Source of the DNA: Bacillota bacterium
Lineage (GTDB): Bacteria > Bacillota_A > Clostridia > Lachnospirales > Lachnospiraceae
Length of the DNA stretch: 64,000 bases
Assembly: GCA_023443625.1 (NCBI GenBank)
Contig: JAEZTQ010000045.1
Coordinates: 1 to 64,000, forward strand
Direction of reading: 5' to 3'
The notes under the pieces were generated by a model, which was not told the origin of the DNA, ran no database searches, and worked only from the letters and a program-made list of their open reading frames with translations. Position numbers and translations under genes: made by a program. Of the stretch, positions 36,788 to 46,799 are shown piece after piece. How positions within the stretch are numbered: the stretch's first letter is position 1; each line of letters starts with the position of its first letter.

Positions 36788-38161
36788 CTACTTATTATCC
36801 CTATACCTTAAGCATGCTTCAATCAATTGATAGGCTGCCTCCACATTCCCGTATAAATACAGATGTGGGAAACCTGCCAGTACATTCTCCTTCCCATGAA
36901 TACAAGGATAAGTCCTATTACCGATTGGTTTTGTAGCCATGAAATCATCTCCTGGCATCCCACTCTCATAATAATGAAATTCGTGAGCCCGAAGATGGCT
37001 CCTTGGCTCTCCTATAACTGAAGTACACAAGCTTTCTAACTCAATGTAACCAAATCTCTGTAGCCTATGTGTTTTATAGGCTTTGGCCTGGATAACGCCC
37101 ACCATAGGATAACTCACGCCCTGAGCATCTTCTAATTCATCATGTAGGTATAAGAAACCACCGCATTCTCCGATACAGGGCATACCATCTACTACCGCTT
37201 TCATTATACTTGCCCTCATTGATTTATTGCTCGATAGCTCCTTCGCATGTAGTTCAGGATATCCTCCGCCAAAGATCAGTCCATCTAATCCTTTTGGTAG
37301 TTCTTTATCTTTTATGGGTGAAAAATAACATAACTCTGCCCCCATTTGCTTAAGCAAATCCAAATTATCTTCATAATAGAAGGAAAAGGCCTCATCCCTT
37401 GCTATTCCAATTCGGACTGTATGTTTACAATAAGGGATTTTAGGTATCTCATACTCTAGTACAGGGGCACTCTTTGCTATTTCTATAATTTTATCTAAGT
37501 CCAAGGTCTCTTCGAATACCTTTGCCAGTGAAATAATCTTTTCTTTAAATCCTTCCACTTCATCCGGTGATATTAATCCAAGATGTCTACTATCAATGGA
37601 TAACTCCTGTAATTTTGGAACATATCCCAGTACAGGTATTTTTAACTCCTCTTCCACTTTACCTTTGATTGTCTCATAAAACATAGGGGACATATGGTTT
37701 AGAATAATTCCCTTGATATTACTGTCTTTTCTATAGGATAGGAATCCCAAAAGGGTGGCAATTAAAGAAAGACTCATTCCTTTTCCATTCAAAATAAGTA
37801 TCGTTGGACTTTGGGTTATGGAAGCAATATCATAGGTACTAGCCTTGGTAGATACTCCTCCTAAACCGTCATAATATCCCATTACACCTTCTATCACTGA
37901 TAGATCCATATCAAAGGAAGTATTAGCAAAAAGATATTTCACTATATTCTCAGGTGCTAAATAAGAATCCAAATTTCTTGATTTAGTCCCTATCACTTTG
38001 CTGTGAAACATGGGGTCTATATAATCTGGACCACATTTAAAGGAAGCCACTTCTAATCCCCTGTTTTTTAAGGCCTGTAATATTCCACAGGTGATGGTAG
38101 TTTTGCCACTGCCACTGGATGCTGCTCCAAATACAATTCTTGGTATTTGTATCTGCTTCAT
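36788..38161 (-). CDS. cbiA: Cobyrinate a,c-diamide synthase
   Basis: Amidates the a and c side chains. The 457 residues carry an N-terminal P-loop A-A-S-S-G-S-G-K-T-T and a C-terminal glutaminase-like domain with the Cys in PCIGECGGFLYLHDEL and a late HLY. ATG 38161 has GAGGAA five bases away; an ATG 12 bases earlier is the alternative. Confidence 0.94.
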   Translation of the reverse strand: MKQIQIPRIVFGAASSGSGKTTITCGILQALKNRGLEVASFKCGPDYIDPMFHSKVIGTKSRNLDSYLAPENIVKYLFANTSFDMDLSVIEGVMGYYDGLGGVSTKASTYDIASITQSPTILILNGKGMSLSLIATLLGFLSYRKDSNIKGIILNHMSPMFYETIKGKVEEELKIPVLGYVPKLQELSIDSRHLGLISPDEVEGFKEKIISLAKVFEETLDLDKIIEIAKSAPVLEYEIPKIPYCKHTVRIGIARDEAFSFYYEDNLDLLKQMGAELCYFSPIKDKELPKGLDGLIFGGGYPELHAKELSSNKSMRASIMKAVVDGMPCIGECGGFLYLHDELEDAQGVSYPMVGVIQAKAYKTHRLQRFGYIELESLCTSVIGEPRSHLRAHEFHYYESGMPGDDFMATKPIGNRTYPCIHGKENVLAGFPHLYLYGNVEAAYQLIEACLRYRDNK

Positions 38162-38245
38162 ACGGTTCCTCATTCCTGTGCATGTTTTTTATACATTAAA
38201 TTAGTGCTAAGTGTATTATTCACACAAGTTACCTTGTTGCCTTTG

Positions 38246-40348
38246 TTATCCATTTCCTGTAAATGAGATAACGTATACTGGGTTCTGCCCCATCATCAAA
38301 TGATAATCACCAAGCTCCTTTGATTTGGCAACAGACACTTGAACAATCTCTGTCTCCTTAACAGGAAGTGTTTTTACTAAATTAACCGTTTCTCCCAGGC
38401 ATTCTAAAGAAACAGCATTGAGCACTACTCTGGCTTTGGGATTTTTTGAAAAGACCAGCTCCAAAATTCTAGACAAATTGCCCGACGACCCTCCAATAAA
38501 CACATGGGTTGGTATGGGTAAAGAATCTATACAGGCTGTAGCTTCTTCTCCAACAATCTTCACATTAGACAGATGAAATTTCTTTCGATTCTCCTCAATC
38601 AATTTTTGTGCCTCAGCATTCTTCTCAATGGCATATACTTTTCCATCTTCTAATAATCTGGCAACCTCAATTGAAACAGATCCCGTACCTGCTCCTACAT
38701 CATACACTATGGCGTTTTTCCTTAAATCTAATTTTGAAATAGAAACACTACGAACTTCACATTTCGTCATGGGGGTATGGCCACGAATAAATTCCTCATC
38801 CCTTATTCCGTGGGTTATAGCATGATTTCCCTCTAGAAACCTTTGATCATTCTCCTTATCCTCCATATTAGGATGATAACTTTGTGCTGGGACACTTTCA
38901 TTTTCAATATAAATAACAGCTAGGGGGTCAAAGGTTATATCGATCAACTCTCCCGGTAACCTTGTTATAATTCTCTCGTTCTCGTAAGATAGATTCTCAC
39001 CTACGGTTATTCGGACCTTCCCAAGCTTTTCTTTAAGAAGCTCCTTACTGATATCACTTACACTCTTATTTCCGCCAAGAAGAGCAAAAACTTTTCTATT
39101 GGATTTGACCTTCTCTACGATATCTGTTTCTAGTCCATGAAGACTGATAAAGGTTACATCCTCCCAGGTAAGTCCCATTTTACTTAGTAAATAGATAGGG
39201 GATGAAATGCCTGGTATATTATTCACTTCAAAGGCTTGTAGATAAGGGCGAAGGCGCTTTGCTCCACTATAAAAGCCAATATCTCCAGAAAAAGCAATCA
39301 CAATATCCTCATATTCTATATGTTCATTGATATATTCAATAATTTCATCATTTTTACTGCTTACAAAAGTATCCTTATGAAAGCTTAATAATCCCTTGAT
39401 CACCCTTTTAGCGCCAATGATCAATTGACATCCTTTCAGCACTTCTATTCCCTCAGTGGTCAGCGTTTTTTCATTGCCCATCCCTATTCCTAGCAAAGTT
39501 ACACGACGTTTTTTGGTAACCAAATAACGTTGATGAATCATTTCTTTCGCTTCTTTAATTGTTAGACCTTGACAATCCTTGGGACGCCCTATAACAATGG
39601 GAATAGTACCTGTTTCCCTTGCTGCTTCCAGCTTATCCATAAAGCCACCGGCATCTCCTGACTCTTTTGTTACTAGATATGTGGCTTTGATTTGCTTAAG
39701 TAAACCTACATTCAACTCTTTCTGAAAAGGTCCTTGCATACAAATAATCTGACTTTCTAGAAACCCCAATGCTAGACAATCCTTTATTACCTCAACAGAA
39801 GTAAGTACTCTTGCATAACATCGCTCCTTGTAGTGAGCTAATGCAGTAAATTCCCTTAATTCTTTACTTCCTGTGGTGATCAAAATCCTCCCACTGGTAT
39901 TTTTTAGGTATTCCACTGCCTCTTTTAAACTATTAACCCATACCACAGTTTTTTCCAAGTCTTTCCCTGCTGCTTGTCCAAAATCATCACCAGTTTTTTG
40001 ATCTATAGCTTGTCCTATTTTTGGTCCTTCTACTTGTCCTTTTTTTCTTAAAACTCGGACATATTCCAGATTTCTTTTTTCACATGCCTTGCGTATATTC
40101 TCCGATACAACAAGGGCATAAGGATGGGTTGCGTCAATTACCATTTGAAAAGCATGTTCTTTCATCAGCACTTCCATCTGCTTTTCTGTCAGTCTCTCTG
40201 ATAAGATCTTTATATGTTTTCCCTTAGGAAGAAGCTTTTCACCATATTCAGTGGCAACACATACACATGTAGGAATCTCTTTTTCATTTAAAAGCTCCGC
40301 AAGTATTCTCCCTTCCATAGTACCGCCAAACAGTAATATTTTAGTCAT
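38246..40348 (-). CDS. cbiJET: CbiJ-CbiE-CbiT three-domain fusion
   Basis: One 700-residue chain with three activities of the anaerobic pathway. About 1-270: precorrin-6A reductase (CbiJ) with LLFGGTMEGRILAELL and DATHPYALVVSENIRKAC. About 280-490: the C5-methyltransferase CbiE, opening RVTLLGIGMGNEKTLT and containing AFSGDIGFYSGA. About 510-700: the C15-methyltransferase/decarboxylase CbiT, with GIRDEEFIRGHTPMTK and YDVGAGTGSVSIEVA. CbiE-CbiT fusions (CobL) are common; adding the reductase is less so. No frameshift is seen. Confidence 0.93.
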   Translation of the reverse strand: MTKILLFGGTMEGRILAELLNEKEIPTCVCVATEYGEKLLPKGKHIKILSERLTEKQMEVLMKEHAFQMVIDATHPYALVVSENIRKACEKRNLEYVRVLRKKGQVEGPKIGQAIDQKTGDDFGQAAGKDLEKTVVWVNSLKEAVEYLKNTSGRILITTGSKELREFTALAHYKERCYARVLTSVEVIKDCLALGFLESQIICMQGPFQKELNVGLLKQIKATYLVTKESGDAGGFMDKLEAARETGTIPIVIGRPKDCQGLTIKEAKEMIHQRYLVTKKRRVTLLGIGMGNEKTLTTEGIEVLKGCQLIIGAKRVIKGLLSFHKDTFVSSKNDEIIEYINEHIEYEDIVIAFSGDIGFYSGAKRLRPYLQAFEVNNIPGISSPIYLLSKMGLTWEDVTFISLHGLETDIVEKVKSNRKVFALLGGNKSVSDISKELLKEKLGKVRITVGENLSYENERIITRLPGELIDITFDPLAVIYIENESVPAQSYHPNMEDKENDQRFLEGNHAITHGIRDEEFIRGHTPMTKCEVRSVSISKLDLRKNAIVYDVGAGTGSVSIEVARLLEDGKVYAIEKNAEAQKLIEENRKKFHLSNVKIVGEEATACIDSLPIPTHVFIGGSSGNLSRILELVFSKNPKARVVLNAVSLECLGETVNLVKTLPVKETEIVQVSVAKSKELGDYHLMMGQNPVYVISFTGNG

Positions 40349-40391
40349 TGCCCTTCTCCTTCTTAGTTACAGAAATTCTCTCTTTTAACCT

Positions 40392-41120
40392 CTATAGTTG
40401 GTATCCTCTTGGCGTAACCATATAATTTCCTACTCTTTTTGTTGAAGAATTTCCTATATATACAGTGGTAAACATATCAACTTCTTTATGAGCTAATTCA
40501 GATAATGATAATACTTCCATAACCTGACCTTCTCTTCCTATATTCTTAGCTATTCCGCAGACTGTATCAGGACTTCGATGTTCCAATACATAGCTACAGG
40601 CTTTACTTAAATAATCTTTTCGCTTTATACTGGAAGGATTATAAATACATAAGACAAAATCTCCTTCGGCAGCAAGCTTTATTCTCTTCTCAATTTTTTC
40701 CCAAGGTGTTAACAAATCACTAAGACTGATAATAGCAAAATCATGCATTAAGGGAGCGCCCAGAACTGCTGCACCACTGGAGGCTGCAGTAATTCCTGGA
40801 ATAATCTCAACCTTTACTTCAGGATAATCCCCTCCAAGCTCTAGGATTAATCCCGACATACCATATATTCCCGAATCCCCACTACATATGATAGCCGTTA
40901 TTTTTCCCTGCTTTGCTTCTTCAAAAGCTAAGATACAGCGTTCCTTTTCCTGCTTCATTGGTGTTGATAAAAACTTTTTCTCACCAAAATGTTCCTTGAT
41001 TAAATCTATGTATACATTGTAACCAACAATGACGGCACTCTCGACCAGTACATCCACTGCCTTTTTTGTTAATTGATCAAACTCACCCGGACCAATCCCT
41101 ACCACATATAATTTATTCAA
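40392..41120 (-). CDS. cbiH: Precorrin-3B/cobalt-factor III C17-methyltransferase
   Basis: Contracts the ring while methylating C17. The 242 residues open with KLYVVGIGPGEFDQLT and have ICSGDSGIYGM near 80 and PGITAASSGAAVLGAPL near 105, as in CbiH/CobJ. Its start overlaps the end of cbiG by eight bases. Confidence 0.93.
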   Translation of the reverse strand: MNKLYVVGIGPGEFDQLTKKAVDVLVESAVIVGYNVYIDLIKEHFGEKKFLSTPMKQEKERCILAFEEAKQGKITAIICSGDSGIYGMSGLILELGGDYPEVKVEIIPGITAASSGAAVLGAPLMHDFAIISLSDLLTPWEKIEKRIKLAAEGDFVLCIYNPSSIKRKDYLSKACSYVLEHRSPDTVCGIAKNIGREGQVMEVLSLSELAHKEVDMFTTVYIGNSSTKRVGNYMVTPRGYQL

Positions 41121-42174
41121 AGCTAATCCTCCTGTCCATTCTTGCTATTGATAAAGTCATTCCCTGTTCTACCACTTTTCCCACCTTTAATGTTCCATAA
41201 CGACTTCCCAGCACAGCAGCTCTTTCGCAAATATTTCCTACTCCTGTTACTGATTTTACAAAGTCAGAATCATTATATTCTCCTGGTACTGCCTCTAATT
41301 CCTTGGCAGTATAGGTAAAGAAAGGCCATCCGTATTTCATAGTAAGTGAAGTTATTGCCTCTTCCTTTTCTTTTAAATCAATGCTTGCTACTGCATATAT
41401 ACTTTGAATGGATAGTTCATGTTCTTTTAATACCCTTAGAAGGAAATTTTCCAAATCAGTACTAGGGGTTCCTTTTCTGCATCCAACACCTAAACAGAGT
41501 ACCTTTGGTACTAATTTTAAGGTTTGCTCACGAAATACCTCAATTTCATTAAAATGACCTTCCCTTGTGGTAATAAGAATCCTTAAGTTAGCATCCTTCT
41601 TTGTTCTTTGAACAATGCCCTTAGGATAAGCATTTTCCACAGGTAACTCACTTTCTAATATGACCTTTTTTCCTTCTAATAAAGCGGCGGATATTTTCGT
41701 TACCATATGTCTATCTGTTATTACCAAGTTGTTCTTCTTCGCAAATATATCTACTGCAAAGACCTCATGTAAATCTGTTGCTGTAGAAATAACAGGTTCT
41801 CCGCCAGTTATTTTTGCTATTTGTATTGCCAAGGCATTGGCCCCGCCAATATGACCTGATAACAGGGGAATGATATACTTACCCATATCATCTAATGCAA
41901 TAACTGCAGGATCAAGATATTTATCACGAACAAAAGGTGCAATTGCCCTGACTGCAATTCCACAGGCTCCGATATAAACCACATATTGACTCTCCTTAAA
42001 TGCTTTTTTAGTCCACTGATGTATATTCTCATCTAAAGGAATAAGCCCATATTCTAAAGCAAACTGTTTTACAGCATAGCCCCGACACAAAAATTCACCT
42101 TCACTAAGTTTCTCACATAACTTCTTGTTTAACTCACTGCCATATTTGGTAAAGCTAATAAGATGTATTTTCAT
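41113..42174 (-). CDS. cbiG: Cobalt-precorrin-5A hydrolase
   Basis: Opens the lactone and releases acetaldehyde, the hallmark step of the anaerobic route. The 353 residues include YIGACGIAVRAIAPFVRDKYLDPAV, PLLSGHIGGANALA and the C-terminal GVGCRKGTPSTDLENFL. ATG 42174 is one base after the cbiF stop, with GGAAGG upstream; the longer frame only overlaps cbiF. Confidence 0.93.
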   Translation of the reverse strand: MKIHLISFTKYGSELNKKLCEKLSEGEFLCRGYAVKQFALEYGLIPLDENIHQWTKKAFKESQYVVYIGACGIAVRAIAPFVRDKYLDPAVIALDDMGKYIIPLLSGHIGGANALAIQIAKITGGEPVISTATDLHEVFAVDIFAKKNNLVITDRHMVTKISAALLEGKKVILESELPVENAYPKGIVQRTKKDANLRILITTREGHFNEIEVFREQTLKLVPKVLCLGVGCRKGTPSTDLENFLLRVLKEHELSIQSIYAVASIDLKEKEEAITSLTMKYGWPFFTYTAKELEAVPGEYNDSDFVKSVTGVGNICERAAVLGSRYGTLKVGKVVEQGMTLSIARMDRRISFE

Positions 42175-42175
42175 C

Positions 42176-42934
42176 TTATGAAATCCTTCCCTGTCTAAAT
42201 TCCGTAGTAAATGTGGCATCATAGAGTTTTGACAACTCATACTCCTCTCCAAGAACATTTCCTACAATAATCAGTGCAGTCTTTGTAATTTCTGCTTCCT
42301 TAGCAGTCTGAGCTAACGTTGATACTGTACAGAGCCTCTTTATCTCCTCAGGCCAGGTAGCCTTATATACAATCGCTGCTGGTGTATTAGAAGCATAGCC
42401 ACCTAATACTAACTCTTTTGATAATTCATCCAATAATCCAGTACTAAGAAATATGACCATTGTTGCCTGATGAGCGGCTAACTTCCATATCTCTTCTCTA
42501 TGAGGTACAGCTGTTCGACCAGCCATCCTAGTAATAATAACGGTCTGGGAGACATCAGGAAGGGTATACTCCATTCCTAGACTTGCCGCTGCACCACAAA
42601 AGGAACTGACACCTGGACATACATCATATTGTATTCCAAGGTCCTTTAGGCTATCCATCTGTTCTCTGATTGCTCCGTATAGTGATGGATCTCCCGTATG
42701 GAGCCGAACTGTGATTAGTTCTTTCTCCTCAGCTTCCTTCATAACTTCTATTACTTCTTGTAAATTCATAAAAGCGCTATTGTATACCAGACAGCTTGCC
42801 TTCTTATTCTCCAATAGTTTGGGATTTACCAAGGATCCTGCATAAATTATAACATCTGCTTCCTGTAATAATTTCAAACCTCTTACGGTGATTAAATCTT
42901 CTGCTCCCGAACCTGATCCTACAAAATGTACCAT
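42176..42934 (-). CDS. cbiF: Precorrin-4/cobalt-precorrin-4 C11-methyltransferase
   Basis: Methylates C11. The 252-residue SAM-dependent tetrapyrrole methylase opens V-H-F-V-G-S-G-S-G-A-E-D-L-I-T-V-R-G and has RLHTGDPSLYGAI near 80 and GVSSFCGAAASLG near 108. It overlaps cbiD by 16 bases. Confidence 0.94.
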   Translation of the reverse strand: MVHFVGSGSGAEDLITVRGLKLLQEADVIIYAGSLVNPKLLENKKASCLVYNSAFMNLQEVIEVMKEAEEKELITVRLHTGDPSLYGAIREQMDSLKDLGIQYDVCPGVSSFCGAAASLGMEYTLPDVSQTVIITRMAGRTAVPHREEIWKLAAHQATMVIFLSTGLLDELSKELVLGGYASNTPAAIVYKATWPEEIKRLCTVSTLAQTAKEAEITKTALIIVGNVLGEEYELSKLYDATFTTEFRQGRIS

Positions 42935-44043
42935 ATGAGTTCCTCCACTCCATTGCTTTTTCCCAATAATCCGTGCTTAGTTGAAAAGGTGATAACACCT
43001 AGCTTTAACTTTCCCTGGGCTCTTTTATCCAAATGATAAATCATTCTCTCTAATAGCAGCTCCATGGTTTTCTCTAATAATCCTTCTTCCTCTATATACT
43101 CCACTGCTTCTTCTGTTGTTATGGAATTGATAATTTTCCTTAACAAATCATGACTTCCTCCAACCATAGTTGCATATGCTGCCAAAATTTCCATACGACA
43201 ATCACCATACTTAGAATGGGTATTCATAATGCCACCCGCAACTTTTACTAACTTACCTATATGCCCCACGAAGACAACTCCTTCCATTGACTCAATCACT
43301 GCTAAGTCAAGGGTATCTCCTATGTAATTACTACATTTAACAACATCCTCTAAATGAACTCCCAAACTATCCCTTATAAATTCTTCGCCATAATTTCCAG
43401 GTGTGGTTAAGAAGATTTTTCTGCCTGAGGCTCTTTGCATTCTTATCTCTAGATGTATGGTATCTTTGAGTGCATCTTCACTCATTGGTTCAACAATTCC
43501 TGTTGTACCCAAGATGGAGATTCCTCCCTCAATCCCCAGTCTCGGATTGAAAGTTCTCTTTGCTATTTCGATCCCTTCAGGAATGGATATCATAACCTTG
43601 ATACCGAAGGGATTATCATATTCTTCTAAAACTTCTTCTACAGCGCTTTTAATCATAGCTCTAGGAACTTTATTGATGGCTGCTTCACCAATTTGCTGTT
43701 CTAATCCCTTTTTTGTTATTCTGCCTACACCTTCTCCTCCATCAATACAGATACTTTGCTCCTTATGGGCTTGAACATGGGCATAAACCATAATTCCATT
43801 GGTAACATCAGGATCATCACCACTGTCTTTTTTTATTCCGCAAAGAGCACTGTCTTTTGTAAAGGTACCTTCCAATACATTTAATTCCAATAATAACCCT
43901 TTGGGAGTCATTAAGGAGATCGTATCAACGGCTTTTTGTTGCAGCAACATAAGCACCGCAGCTTTCGCCGCTGCAGCAGCACAGGAACCTGTTGTATAAC
44001 CACATCTTAGTTTTTGATGACCTTTGACTATAAACTCGTTCAT
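42919..44043 (-). CDS. cbiD: Cobalt-precorrin-5B C1-methyltransferase
   Basis: First gene of the cobalamin operon; methylates C1. The 374 residues have KLRCGYTTGSCAAAAAKAA (about 11-29), NPRLGIEGGISILGTTGIVEPMSEDA near 175 and FVGHIGKLVKVAGGIMNTHSK near 260. It occurs only in the anaerobic pathway. The RBS is weak (AGAAGA). The riboswitch terminator lies about 70 bases upstream. Confidence 0.95.
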   Translation of the reverse strand: MNEFIVKGHQKLRCGYTTGSCAAAAAKAAVLMLLQQKAVDTISLMTPKGLLLELNVLEGTFTKDSALCGIKKDSGDDPDVTNGIMVYAHVQAHKEQSICIDGGEGVGRITKKGLEQQIGEAAINKVPRAMIKSAVEEVLEEYDNPFGIKVMISIPEGIEIAKRTFNPRLGIEGGISILGTTGIVEPMSEDALKDTIHLEIRMQRASGRKIFLTTPGNYGEEFIRDSLGVHLEDVVKCSNYIGDTLDLAVIESMEGVVFVGHIGKLVKVAGGIMNTHSKYGDCRMEILAAYATMVGGSHDLLRKIINSITTEEAVEYIEEEGLLEKTMELLLERMIYHLDKRAQGKLKLGVITFSTKHGLLGKSNGVEELIWYIL

Positions 44044-44104
44044 GTAATCTTCTTTTATTTTTCCCCTTTATTCTGTATTTGGATTAGGGTGTCAAATCCT
44101 ATAA

Positions 44105-44425
44105 CATAAAAAACCCTATTGTTGGATTAGCAACAATAGGGGCATGATTTATTCTATATTTATTAAAAATGGGTACCGAAAGAAAACCTGCTGGTAGGCC
44201 TACAATAAATATAGCTTTTCCTGTCCTCACAGAATTGCTATCCATATCAAACTTAGGCAGGTATTCTGACTTATAGATCAACATACATTTTCGTCTTCCC
44301 AGATTACTCCAGTGACTGATTATTTAAAATCTAGAAAATGTACTCCTTACATACAGCAATGGGATTGTGCAGGATTCTCACCTGGCTTCCCTATTAATTC
44401 CACAACGTATACGCCTGGAAACCTA
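44105..44425 (-). ncRNA. Cobalamin riboswitch with terminator, upstream of the cob operon
   Basis: On the minus strand: a 5' stem start at about 44425, the core AGGGAAGCCAGGTGAGAATCC then TGCAC near 44390-44365, and the B12 box AAGTCAGAATACCTGCC (44271-44255). A terminator follows: CCCTATTGTTG pairs with CAACAATAGGG (44114-44141), then a T tract. This is a standard class-I cobalamin riboswitch acting by termination. Confidence 0.95.
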
Positions 44426-44436
44426 AATTCTTTCTC

Positions 44437-44465
44437 AGTATACTATGATAATTTCATACTGTCAA
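44437..44465 (-). promoter_or_regulatory. Promoter of the cobalamin operon
   Basis: On the minus strand TTGACA (44460-44465) and TATACT (44437-44442) are separated by 17 bases, and transcription would start about ten bases before the aptamer. Confidence 0.8.
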
Positions 44466-44597
44466 TCAATGACCTAATATTTTCACAAAAAATATTCTAT
44501 CACTTCCATAATAATATAAACAATTACCAAATAGCTATGTTATATTAAAAATGAAACTATTTATTATTATAGGCTTACCCAAACTATTCTCTCAATT

Positions 44598-45557
44598 TTA
44601 TTCCTTAACAATATTTCTTTCTTCTCCTCTAAGGAAGGCCTTGATATTATGGTACACTTCTTCTGTCACTCTTTGTCTTGCCTCGACTGTAGCCCAGGCT
44701 ATATGAGGGGTAATAATTAGTTTGGTGCTATCCTGTATCTCAATAAGGGGATTATCTGCAGACATGGGTTCCTTACTAAGTACATCAAGCCCTGCAGCTG
44801 CAATCTGATTTTCCTTTAGTCCCTTTGCCAGGGCGTGTTCATTCACAATCGGCCCCCTTCCCAAATTTAGTAATACTGCTGTTTCTTTCATCAATGCAAT
44901 TTCTTTCTCTCCGATTAAATCCCTTGTGGTATTATTTAAAGGGGCATGAATAGATACAATATCCGATCTGGTTAAAAGTTCTTCCAAACTCACCTGGACA
45001 TAATCCGGATTAGCATTCTTTCCTGTGGTAGAATAATAAATCACCTTGCAGCCAAAGTCCTCTGCCACCTTGGCAACACCTCTTCCAATCTCACCAAGTC
45101 CAATAATTCCCCAGGTCTTACCTGCCAATTCATTGAACTTTACATTAAAATGACTGAATATATCTGACTTAATATACTGTCCGGATTTTACAAACTGATC
45201 ATAATAACTTAGCTTCTCATAGACATAGAATAAAAGGGCAAAGGTATGCTGTACCACGGATCTTGTGGAATAGCCTTTTACATTGCAAACACAAATGTTT
45301 TTTCCATTGGTATAAGCAAAATCAATGATATTTGTTCCTGTTCCTGTAACACAGATTAATTTAACATTTTGTGCCTTACCTATGGTCTTCTCATTCATAG
45401 GTATTTTATTGGTAATGATTATATCAGCATCCTGTACTCTTTCTTCTATCTCATGATGACCTGTGAGGGGATACTTAATTACTTCTCCTAATTGATCAAA
45501 CATAGTTAAATCCACATCTGATCCTAAGGTATCTGTTTCCATAAATACTATTTTCAT
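44598..45557 (-). CDS. D-2-hydroxyacid dehydrogenase
   Basis: A 319-residue NAD-dependent dehydrogenase. The Rossmann motif is GLGEIGRGVAKVAEDFG (about 150), with catalytic Arg in LNLGRGPIVNE, Glu in LDVLSKEPMS and His in ITPHIAWAT. It resembles hydroxypyruvate/glycerate dehydrogenases, but substrate cannot be fixed from sequence. ATG 45557 with AAAGGA is the start; the longer frame is not supported. It is monocistronic, placed between two terminators or promoters. Confidence 0.85.
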   Translation of the reverse strand: MKIVFMETDTLGSDVDLTMFDQLGEVIKYPLTGHHEIEERVQDADIIITNKIPMNEKTIGKAQNVKLICVTGTGTNIIDFAYTNGKNICVCNVKGYSTRSVVQHTFALLFYVYEKLSYYDQFVKSGQYIKSDIFSHFNVKFNELAGKTWGIIGLGEIGRGVAKVAEDFGCKVIYYSTTGKNANPDYVQVSLEELLTRSDIVSIHAPLNNTTRDLIGEKEIALMKETAVLLNLGRGPIVNEHALAKGLKENQIAAAGLDVLSKEPMSADNPLIEIQDSTKLIITPHIAWATVEARQRVTEEVYHNIKAFLRGEERNIVKE

Positions 45558-45627
45558 ACACATGTCCTTTCTAATATGGGCGGGTTTAGTAGTTTTCATA
45601 TTATATCTTATTTTCTCTAAATAAAAT

Positions 45628-45648
45628 GGGTGGCACAACATGCCACCC
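45628..45648 (-). terminator. Terminator after trpS
   Basis: GGGTGGCA pairs with TGCCACCC around a five-base loop, then ATTTTATTT on the minus strand, about 35 bases past the trpS stop. Confidence 0.8.
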
Positions 45649-45681
45649 TTGTTTTAAAAAGCTCTCCGCTTCTCTCACAAA

Positions 45682-46686
45682 TTATCTAATTCTTTCAGGG
45701 AAGCCTACCTTCTTTTGCGCCTTACGTAAGGTCTTATTTGCATAGTAATTTGCCTTCTCTGCATTGGTCTTTATAATATTGTCAACATATCCCTTATCCT
45801 TTGAAAGCTCTGCAAATCTATCCTGAAGAGGTTTTAACAGGCTGACAACAGCTTCACCGACAGCTAGCTTGAAATCACCATAACCAGAGGAAGCAAATTC
45901 CTTCTCAACATCAGTCACAGATTTACCTGTAGCTGCACTGTATATATCAATCAAATTCATGATACCCGGTTTCTCTTTGGAATATATGATTTGGTTATCC
46001 GAATCCGTTACAGCTCTTTTAAACTTACGAATTATAGTATCAGTATCATCCATTAGATAAATACTTGCATTGGCATTCTCATCGGATTTAGACATTTTCT
46101 TATCGGGATCTTGAAGACTCATTATCCTGGCTCCTTGTTTACCGATATAAGGTTCTGGTACTGTGAAGACATCACCATACAGACTGTTAAAACGCTCAGC
46201 AATATCACGAGTAATCTCCAGGTGCTGCTTTTGATCTGATCCCACTGGAACAACATCCGCTTGGAACAAGAGAATATCTGCCGCCATAAGTACTGGATAA
46301 GTGTATAAACCAGCATTAATATTATCTGCATGCTTTGCTGCCTTATCCTTAAACTGGGTCATACGGTTTAACTCACCCATATAAGTAAAGCAGTTTAATA
46401 TCCAGCTAAGTTCAGCATGAGCAGGTACATGGGACTGATAATAAATACAGTTCTTCTCTGGATTAAGTCCTGCCGCTATATAAAGGGTAAGTAATGCCCT
46501 AGCTCTTTTACGAAGTTCTGCAGGGTCTTGACGAACAGTTATTGAATGCATATCGACAACACAATAGAAGCATTCATATTCGTCTTCAAGCTCAACCCAA
46601 TTCTTTAAGGCTCCTAAATAATTACCTAAGGTAAGTGTTCCCGTAGCCTGCATTCCACTAAATATAGATTTCTTTCCATCCAGCAT
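45682..46686 (-). CDS. trpS: Tryptophanyl-tRNA synthetase
   Basis: Charges tRNA(Trp). The 334-residue class I synthetase has the HIGH-equivalent T-L-G-N-Y-L-G-A-L near residue 20 and the KMSKS loop in DKKMSKSDENA near 195. Length is normal. RBS AGGATG. No T-box or leader was seen upstream, unlike leuS in this window. Confidence 0.96.
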   Translation of the reverse strand: MLDGKKSIFSGMQATGTLTLGNYLGALKNWVELEDEYECFYCVVDMHSITVRQDPAELRKRARALLTLYIAAGLNPEKNCIYYQSHVPAHAELSWILNCFTYMGELNRMTQFKDKAAKHADNINAGLYTYPVLMAADILLFQADVVPVGSDQKQHLEITRDIAERFNSLYGDVFTVPEPYIGKQGARIMSLQDPDKKMSKSDENANASIYLMDDTDTIIRKFKRAVTDSDNQIIYSKEKPGIMNLIDIYSAATGKSVTDVEKEFASSGYGDFKLAVGEAVVSLLKPLQDRFAELSKDKGYVDNIIKTNAEKANYYANKTLRKAQKKVGFPERIR

Positions 46687-46799
46687 ATATTCACATCCTA
46701 TTTATTTGTCAAGGTATATCCTTGCATTCTAATTAAAAACATATATTCAATATATAAAGAAAGCACATAAATGTCAATGTCTACTTTCCTATCCTATAG

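Noticed and set aside
44099..44284. Open frame of 61 codons just upstream of cbiD
   Set aside because: It lies entirely in the cobalamin riboswitch, crossing the B12 box and terminator; no suitable RBS.
44312..44548. Open frame of 78 codons on the plus strand
   Set aside because: Antisense to the riboswitch aptamer and cob operon promoter; no RBS and no family resemblance.
46687..46799. T-box or tryptophan leader before trpS
   Set aside because: The spacer is short and shows no T-box sequence, hairpin pair or Trp-codon-rich leader peptide.
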